A stretch of 64,000 bases of DNA from Tetradesmus obliquus (Eukaryota; Chlorophyta; Chlorophyceae; Sphaeropleales; Scenedesmaceae). Positions 57,181 to 64,000 of the stretch are shown one piece after another. The stretch spans positions 2,931,001 through 2,995,000 of the forward strand of contig CP126202.1 in the NCBI GenBank assembly GCA_030272155.1. The letters are read 5' to 3'. The notes under the pieces were generated by a model. That model did not search any database, had not been told where the DNA came from, and saw nothing but the letters and a program-made list of their open reading frames with translations. How positions within the stretch are numbered: the stretch's first letter is position 1; each line of letters opens with the position of its first letter. Both the position numbers and the translations under genes were made by a program.

Positions 57181-58204
57181 GGGGGCAGGGGTGGTGATTG
57201 CAGCAGCAGCAGCAGCAGCAAGGACCCTGTCAAGGAGCCGAGCATGTTCAAGCAGGTGCTGAGTGCAGCAAAGGCCACCAACATCGGCGTGAGTGAGGCG
57301 GTGGCACAGCAGAGGTGATAAGCGGCAGCGGCAGCTGCAGCAGCAGCAGGCAGGAGGAGCGGGTGATGCAGGTAGCCATGCAAGGCAACCTACTGTGCAT
57401 TGCTGGCGTGAGGATGCTGCGAGCAGCAGCGGCAGCAGGGCGAGCAGCAGAGCTTGCAGCAGGGCTCCGCACATTACTTGTAGCGCAGCAGACAGCAGCT
57501 ACGGCAGGGCTCGCTAACGTAAGTTGCATGGCAAGCAGTCGGCTGCGCAGGGGCACCTTCAGGCACCCTGAAATGGGCCAGCAGCAGGAGATGCAGGGGT
57601 GGGCAGCACGGCGGTGTGTGCTGTGCAGGCAGTACCATGCGTGGCGGGCTGTAACATGACAGCAGGTCGTCCTGCAAGGCTTGCCAGATAGTAAGCGCCA
57701 GGCAACTGCTGCAGCACTGGGCAGTGTTGTCAGCAGGACTCTTGCCTTTTTCATTTGATGCCCTCAGCTGTTGCGGCTGTAACGAGATGTATACCTTCAG
57801 GTGGCTGTGCTGCAATGATTGACCTGCATGCTTAGTTACTGTGCTTGGTCGGGTGACCGGTGCCACCGGTGACACGGTACCGCTACCGCACGTGTTTTCT
57901 CACCATAACATGCACGTGTTTTTTCAGCATAACGCCCTTGGCAAGATTTAACCTCCTGTCACTTAGATATATATGAAACCCAAGTCCTCAGCCACCTAGC
58001 CGGGCGCAATGCGGCTGGATTCGGCAGGGTGAACATGTCACCAAGATCGTGAAGTGACAGTCCTGCAATGCTGCCTGTTCCGAGCACATGTTATGTACTC
58101 AAAATTTTCCTATATTCACTATCACGTGGTGTGCGAGCACCGCTCAACCGCTAGAAGTACATTACGCCCACCCTCCTGCTCAGACCTCCCTCTGCGACGG
58201 TACC
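57181..58204. other. 3' region of clathrin light chain and upstream region of the next gene
   Basis: Positions 57218-57296 repeat the coding end of clathrin light chain (AGCAAGGACCCTGTCAAGGA, TTCAAGCAGGTGCTGAGTG) after a CAG run. Farther on I see only candidate poly(A) signals and, presumably, the promoter of the beta-propeller-like gene. Confidence 0.6.
57650..57782 (+). terminator. Candidate UGUAA poly(A) signals of clathrin light chain
   Basis: TGTAA occurs at 57650-57654 and 57778-57782, about 470 and 600 bases after the stop. Either could be the chlorophycean-type poly(A) signal. Chance occurrence is possible. Confidence 0.3.
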
Positions 58205-59832
58205 ATGCGTGCTCTAGGGCTCTGCGTTCTCTCCGCGCTGCTGATCAGCGTGTATTACGCTGATCTTGTCATCACAGACTCCTTGCCAGCGGACAGCACT
58301 GACAGCAACACCTGGCCAGGCAAAGAACGGCTGCTGGTGCTGTGCAAAGACAGCATTTGGGCTTTTGATCTGGCAACTGGGGCAGACCAAGGAGAGTTTT
58401 TGTCTAAAGCCAGCACTGGTGGCAAAACATGGGGCCTTGACAGCATTGCAGAGAAGGATGGGCTGCTGTACGTTGGTGAGTGGCTGATGCACAGCAGGTG
58501 CAGGAGACGCAGCATCAATGAAGCTCTTGTACACTCTGCCATTCCTCCTCTTCACACTCCTTAGCAGCACGCAGAGTATAAACCGCACTTAACTAAATCC
58601 ACTGCTCTCAGGAGCTACTCATGCTGCAACCTGGAGCCAGCCTGTACTGCAGGTTGAACCTGTGTCACACCTGTGTCACACCTGTGTCACACCTGTGTCA
58701 CACCTGTGTCACACCTGTGTCATACCTGTGTCACACCTGTGTCACACCTGTGTCACACCTGTGTCACACCTGTGTCATACCTGTGTCACACCTGTGTCAC
58801 ACCTGTGTCATGGTGACAATCTTCATGCTGCTCAGCTGCTCGTGCTGTCTGCACATGCATGTCCGCGCAGGTACGTACTTTGGCAAGGCCGGAGCATCCA
58901 CAGTTGCCCCCGGCGCCGTGCAAGTATTCACGTGCAACGGGCGCTACGTGCGTCGCTTTGACCAGGGCTTTGACCTAAAGACGCCCTACGGCATGCAATT
59001 CATCCCTACCACCTCCACATCCCGCAGCAGCAGCAGCAGCAGCAAGACAGGTGGCGGTACAGCACACAGACAAGTTCAGCAGCTTGCCGTGTCAGGGCTG
59101 GGCAATGATGCCCTTGTGCTTTACCACGGGAAAACCGGGCAGTTTGAGGGGTTCCTGGCGCAAGCCACTAACAACACGGCTAGCCCGCAGGGTCCAAATG
59201 GCATGCTGCTGCTTGACCGTACGCTGTTTTTGGCTACTGAGGGGTCAATCACAACAGCATCTGGCGAAGTATCCTTCCCATCTAACCTGCAGTCCGCACT
59301 GCTGGCGATAGATCTGGATTCAAAGGCAGTGCAACTTGTGGATGCTCCCAGTCCTGCACCAAATGCAGGCTATGTTAGCCTGCTGGGCATTGCGCTGCTG
59401 CCTCCCTATGCAAACATTGGCGTCAGCAGCGCACGCGCCGGCAAAACTGGCGGCGCCAGAAACCCTAACAAACACAGAGCGATGGTGGTGTCAGACTTTG
59501 CAGGGGGTTTGCGCTACTACAGCAGCTCGCCACCTTACTCTATGCTCAAGGTTGTGGACACCACTTTTATCGACCCGGTGACAGGCAAACGCACAAACTT
59601 CAACTATGGCTCAGTGCGCGTGTTCGGCCGTTTTATCTACCTGGCGGCTTTTGATGCAGCAACATTGGACGGCATGGTGCTGCGGTACAAGCTCGATGGC
59701 ACCCCAGCTGGCGTTACACAGGGCATGTATGCAGGGACACCTGTCTGGATTGGCCCCAGTGCTGGGCTGCCGAGGGCGATTGGTTTGAAGATCTTGAACA
59801 AGGGTTGCAGGTCTTTCAAGGAACGGCCCTGA
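58205..59832 (+). CDS. Secreted beta-propeller-like protein of unknown function
   Basis: Exons 58205-58475 and 58871-59832 join in phase (GTGAGT donor, CGCAG acceptor) to 410 residues. The N-terminus, MRALGLCVLSALLISVYYAD, is a signal peptide or anchor. The body has repeated short strands with Gly turns, such as ERLLVLCKDSIWAFDLATG, GLDSIAEKDGLLYVG, GAVQVFTCNGRYVRRFDQG, GLGNDALVLYHGKTGQFEGF and NGMLLLDRTLFLATEG. This resembles NHL/SMP-30-type propellers, but I cannot assign a subfamily. A Ser run (about 59026-59043) interrupts it. The ATG at 58205 (GGTACCATGCG) opens straight into the hydrophobic start. A substrate or partner cannot be inferred. The intron carries a 14-copy 11-bp minisatellite. 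Confidence 0.75.
58658..58811 (+). repeat. 11-bp minisatellite, about 14 copies, in the propeller-gene intron
   Basis: ACCTGTGTCAC repeats head to tail about 14 times with almost no change; two units have a T for C at the junction (TCATACC). Near-perfect identity implies recent expansion. Each unit contains CACCTG, an E-box. Confidence 0.95.
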
Positions 59833-62069
59833 TATTTATTAATCACATGGTGCGGCATCTAAGCAATGTGATGTGATCAGCTGCTTTGTGGAGTGCCAGT
59901 TGGGAGGTACGGCTGGTCGTTTCTGCAATGAATGAAGCTACAGAGTCTGAGTTGGGCTCTGTGCGTGCGTGGGCTGGGGTTGCTGGTGGGTTGATGCAGT
60001 AGTGCCAGGGTCACTGCAGTTGTGTTGGGGAGCATGCTTCCTTGTGCACGTGCTGGCTTTCCTTGTTGACTAGATGTGATCAGGTGATTTCACAGAATAA
60101 ACACGGCATGTTTTGTCCACAATCAACGCATGATTGAGGTGCCTGTTCTGCAGACATCTGCCTGATGCACCGCTGCTAGTGAGTCCACGCGGTGCTCCTC
60201 TGATGGAGGCCAAGATGAGATGCATTCACGAGTTTATGATCTGCACTTGTCTGCAAAGGCATCACACATGGCAGCTGTCTTCAACAGCATGTTGTTGTGC
60301 TGTGTGCGGCTTAACTGCGTTGGTTTTTGTAAAAAGGGTGAGATCCTTGTGGTCTCGTATGCAGGCTTCCTGCAGTGTTTGCCTCTTACAACCATCAGCA
60401 GCGCATGCAGAGCAGTTGCAGCAACACAACGTGGCATGTGCTGAGCCACTTTCACGGCAGCAAGCTGACTCAGCTCTCAGTGAGAGTCACGTCTGCTGTT
60501 GCAGTTGCTCCCCTGCAAAATGGTGCATCTCAACACATAATATTGGGTTTTTTGGGCGCAGACTGGCATTAGGTGATGCAATAAATGAAATTTGCTGTGC
60601 ATGTTATGGTTGGCAAAGTGCTTCGATAATGCATGACCGCATGAGCTGCGCTGTGTTCTGTAGTTAGACTGGCTGTTTCCTGCTGTCGTCTTCTGTGACT
60701 TAGAGCTGCGTGCAAGCTGCGGCACCACGCTGGCTTTGCAATGCGGGTGTGCTTTTGCATAGCAATGCAGTGCGCAGCAAAGGTGCAAGATTACGTGCCA
60801 GCGATGCTCTTCATCAGGCTTTCAGCTTCCGTGTTCATGCATATGCATGCCTCCAGGTCTCTACGTGATGTTTGCTTCAACCTCGCTTCATCGTGTGCCA
60901 CTGCATGGTGTGCCACCGCATGGTGTGGCATGTTGCGTAGGTAGTTCAGCGCACCAGTCTCTGCGTAGGTTTGCACACTGCCTTTTTGTTTGCTGCTGCT
61001 GCCAGCAAGCCACATGTGACCTGTACAGTTGCCTGGTTGCATGCATGGCCTTGCGCTTCCAGCAAAGCCAGCCTGCGTTTGAAGTACACATGCTCAGCTC
61101 ACACGCTGTTTGTGCTGGCGATTCCATTTGCGTGTGCTGAGTCATGAAAGTCACTACTTGGACAGCTGGGCTGGGCAGCCATCCAGTGTGTGCTTTGAGC
61201 AGTCTTCAAGAAGAGCTTCTGATGGAGTGTGGACTCCTGGTGAAGTAGTGGTGTGCATTGCGAATCCCTGAGGCTCAGGTGCAGTACATTGTACTCCCTG
61301 GCAGGTTTTGCATGCTACACATGTATCAATCAAACTGTGTCTCGGCTGCAGCAAGTTCAACTTGCTGCATCAAGGCTTGATGCATCATCATTGTAGGAAT
61401 TAGTAGTGGTCACACGTGTGCGTATGAAGTGCATGGTGAACTTGAGCTGGTTTCAATTGTGAAGCCGCTGGTTGTAGCTGCTCAGTGGGCATTTGTGTTG
61501 TGCTGATGTTTAACAACATCTGCAAAGTTTGTGCATCGTACCAGAGCATGAGCTTCATGCCTAAGGTCATCAGTGCTGCGCAGCAGCTGTGGCTATCCTG
61601 AGGACAGACACACAGGGTGCTGACATGTAATGACACCTCATGTACGCATTTGGCGCTGGCGTAACCGGCTGATTGATGCGGTCTAGGAGTCCTTTCAAAG
61701 GATGATCCAGGGATGCAGTGCGGTTGCAGGGACGCCCCTCAGCAAAACACCAAGATGACAGTCAACAAACAAGCTGTCGCCGCTCAAATGCTCATGAGCA
61801 TTATATTGTGATCACGATAATCAGGTTACCAATCAGTTTAACAGTTACTGGCTGACGCTCCTCACTGCTTCCATGTGAGGCCCATCTGGCCTCCCTGCAA
61901 GCACCCTGCAAGCATCACATACTGATCAGCCTGAGGCGGCCTCACAAGCTGTAACTTCTTGGGACAGGCCTATGCTGCAAGCGCCAAACAGCTTGCCGCA
62001 AGGACCCCACACGGATGATCATTGCTTATATAATGAACTGTATTCTCACCAGCCTCATACTCCTTCGCC
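59833..62069. other. Interval between convergent propeller and GST genes
   Basis: It contains the 3' UTRs of both genes. TTTGTAAAA lies about 500 bases after the propeller stop (60326). No exon is supported on either strand. Confidence 0.5.
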
Positions 62070-63128
62070 TCATCTCTGTGCCTTTGCTTCCCGCGCCATC
62101 AAGCTGTTGGCGCTGCCATCAGCATAGCGCGCATAGCTCAGCAGCAGCTGCTGCTTGTAGTCCAGCCCTTGAGGGTGGTACATGCTGGCTGCCACTGCAG
62201 GGTGCTGCTCTGCTGCCTGCAGGTAGCGCTGCAGCCGCTCTGCCACGCCTGGCTGCTTGTGCCCTGCAAGTGCGAGCAGCAGAGAAAAATCATGTTCATG
62301 TCAGCAAGAACGAGCAGCCTGTTTGCTGCACCTGACTGCTTGTGTCCTGCAAGCATACCAGCAAGTTGCTGCAGCTGCCGGCAAGCACGCGCGGCTGCTT
62401 GTATCCTGCAAGTGCGTGCCACAGGAAAACACCATGTTTGTGTCAGCCGGACGAGCAGCCTGTCTGTTGCACCCTGTCTTCTTCTGCCAATGGGGTATTT
62501 GACAGCAGAGCATCCTGATATAGCGAAGCTGTTCTGCATGTGCAGTCCGTTATAACGGCCCCCACTGCCCCCATCACCTCACCTTGGAAGCCTCTATAAT
62601 GCTCAATGATGTACAGCCGCAGCAGAAACGGCACCACAGCACAGTCCACCAGGGACAGCTGGCCTGACAGTGCAAAGGGGCCAGCAGCATCCATGTGCTG
62701 CATCAGCCATGACAGCTCAGACTCCAGCACAGCCGCTGCAGCAGCTTGGCCGGCAGCATCCTGCGTATGGAGGACGGCGGCAGCAGCAGCAGCAGCAGCA
62801 GCAGCGGAAGCAGTAGAAGCAGCAGCGACAGCAGCAACAGCAGCAGCTGCAGCAGATCAGAGGGGAAAGCCTGCCATTGCGCGCAGTGCAGGACACCTGC
62901 ACCGCTCTTACAGATCAAAACACGAGACGATGGCTAGCCGCTCACACATTTTGCTATCACATGCAACAAGCTGCGCAAGCTTAAAAATGCTGCTGGATGC
63001 CCCACCCGCGCACGGCCGCACCTGCATCACCAGCAGCTTGTAGAAGGATGGCACAAACTTGTCACCAAAGCGCTGGATGAGCAGCCACGCAGCAGCACGC
63101 CCAACGGCATCGGCAGGCAGCAGCTGCT

Positions 63129-63185
<57 letters not shown>

Positions 63186-64000
63186 TGCGGCGGCGCACAC
63201 ACGTGGCACAGCTGTAGAAGAGCTCGTTGAGCAGCAGAAGCTGACGTATACTGCAGGAAGGTCAGCCGTTGCATTTACAATGCGGGCAATGCACATCATG
63301 AGCATTGTAGTGCAAGCAAGGAAGGCGAAGCGCAACATTTGCCAGGCAAATGCCCTGGGCAGACACGCGGCTTTGACGGTGTCCGCTGCTGCTGCCGCTG
63401 CCGCTGCTGCTGTTGCTGCTGCTGCTGCTCACATCTGCTGCTGCTGCTGCTGCTGCTGCTCAAAACCGTTAAAGCTCATCTGCTTCTGCACTCACAGGCG
63501 GCTCAGGGTAGGCATCTTCAATGTAGTCATTACACACCAAGCTCTCCCTGATGCTGACAGCACCAGGCACTGCACAGCACACTGCTGCTGGCACCACAGC
63601 AGCAGCAGCACTGTCACCTGCTGCAGTGTCACCAGCTTCTGCTGCTGCTGCTGTTGCTGCTGTTGGGGTCCAGGCGATGACTGGGATGAGGCCCGCTGGG
63701 TTTAGGGCTGTGAACCAGGCGGGCTTGCTGTACAGGTCATCGTGCGTGATCTCTTGGATTGTGAAGTCTGCTGCTGGCTGCAGCGGTTGGCAGCAATGAG
63801 ACACATGAAGTTGAGCGGTTGTTTTTTTATATGATCACAAGTGTGGGTGCAACTGCTGGTTTGTGAACGGCAGTTTTGCTGCTGCTGGCGTTGTTGTGAC
63901 ATGTGCTCTACAGAGATGCCCAGCACCTGTCATTGCACACCTTGGCCTTGGCATGGAACGCAATCAGGGTTCGCTGTGCAAACGGACAAAACCACGCTGC
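62070..64000 (-). CDS. Glutathione S-transferase, omega/lambda type, 5' end outside the window
   Basis: Exons visible in transcript order are 64000-63941 (partial), 63777-63496, 63240-63022, 62760-62583 and 62263-62070, together 310 residues in one frame. The first visible residues are AAWFCPFAQRTLIAFHAKAK. CPFAQRT carries the catalytic Cys of omega and lambda GSTs, which act as thioltransferases or dehydroascorbate reductases rather than conjugases. KPAWFTALNPAGLIPVIAW holds the cis-Pro strand, and IRESLVCNDYIEDAYPEPP the glutathione-binding Glu-Ser pair. The C-terminal helical domain shows LSLVDCAVVPFLLRL. Two unusual insertions are an Ala-rich loop between the cis-Pro strand and IRES, and about 17 Ala in exon 3. 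Exon 3 needs the second of two acceptors 10 bases apart. Omega is slightly favoured by the NPAGLIPVI and DAYP motifs. Confidence 0.92.
62252..62480 (-). repeat. Acceptor-side repeats in GST intron 4
   Basis: The last-exon acceptor ACTTGCAG with exon start GGCACAAGCAGCC (62263) recurs upstream at about 62345 (GCTTGCAG, GACACAAGCAGTC) and 62405 (ACTTGCAG, GATACAAGCAGCC). The outer copies share further sequence, including CGAGCAGCCTGT on the + strand. Unit spacing is about 60-140 bp. Confidence 0.8.
63137..63183 (-). repeat. CTG/CAG run encoding polyalanine in GST
   Basis: An almost pure trinucleotide run in exon 3 encodes about 17 Ala between helices of the C-terminal domain (after CVRRRI, before GEQLLPADAVG). 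Confidence 0.85.

Noticed and set aside
58658-58811. Regular short repeats that might suggest a CRISPR array
   Set aside because: The units are 11 bp head to tail without spacers, inside an intron of a eukaryotic gene. It is a minisatellite.

Overview
The window is nuclear DNA of a green alga (Chlorophyta, most likely Chlorophyceae; genus not resolvable by eye). The evidence is intron-rich genes with GTGAGT/GTGCGT-type donors and TGCAG acceptors, pervasive CAG/CTG trinucleotide runs that encode Gln, Ala or Ser depending on frame, a protein joining a starch-binding module to plastid-type membrane segments, and a few UGUAA-type poly(A) signals. No rRNA, tRNA, CRISPR array or intact transposon gene was seen. 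Exon structures were built by hand from splice sites, reading phase and protein family patterns. No search or RNA data were available.

Layout. 0.5-4.2 kb: an ELL-associated-factor-like transcription elongation gene (EAF), then an intronless ubiquitin E2 variant (UEV/MMS2), both on +. 8.4-27.8 kb: three paralogous multi-pass membrane protein genes of unknown function, all on - (copies A, B, C). Copies A and B are adjacent. B and C are separated by 8.5 kb that holds a duplicated, compositionally distinct element and one small two-TM ORF. 29.7-35.6 kb (-): a large secreted/transmembrane protein with TSP1-like, Cys-rich and EGF-like modules. 37.7-45.1 kb (-): a ten-exon gene for a plastid-targeted CBM20 starch-binding protein with membrane segments and a long Gln/Ala-rich coiled coil. 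It lies head to head with an M18 aspartyl aminopeptidase gene (45.5-50.3 kb, +). 54.8-57.2 kb (+): clathrin light chain. 58.2-59.8 kb (+): a secreted beta-propeller-like protein. 62.1-64.0 kb (-): an omega/lambda-type glutathione S-transferase cut by the window edge.

The most unusual signal is structural. In at least six genes, segments of about 60-160 bp spanning an exon edge (with its donor, acceptor or stop codon) are tandemly repeated into the adjoining intron or 3' UTR, leaving decoy exon ends at different stages of decay. Examples are the EAF 3' UTR, membrane copy B intron 2, CBM20 intron 7, M18 intron 9 and 3' UTR, clathrin light chain introns 3 and 5 plus 3' UTR, and GST intron 4. In clathrin light chain one such copy could serve as an alternative last exon. 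This resembles tandem-duplication routes of intron gain and growth caught in progress. Other points are a mutated splice acceptor in membrane copy B, a 116-bp perfect identity between copies A and C that B lacks, a GC-AG intron inside the CBM20 module, and a TTTGACC motif repeated just after several donors.

The genes do not form one pathway. They are ordinary housekeeping genes interspersed with lineage-specific membrane and plastid genes.
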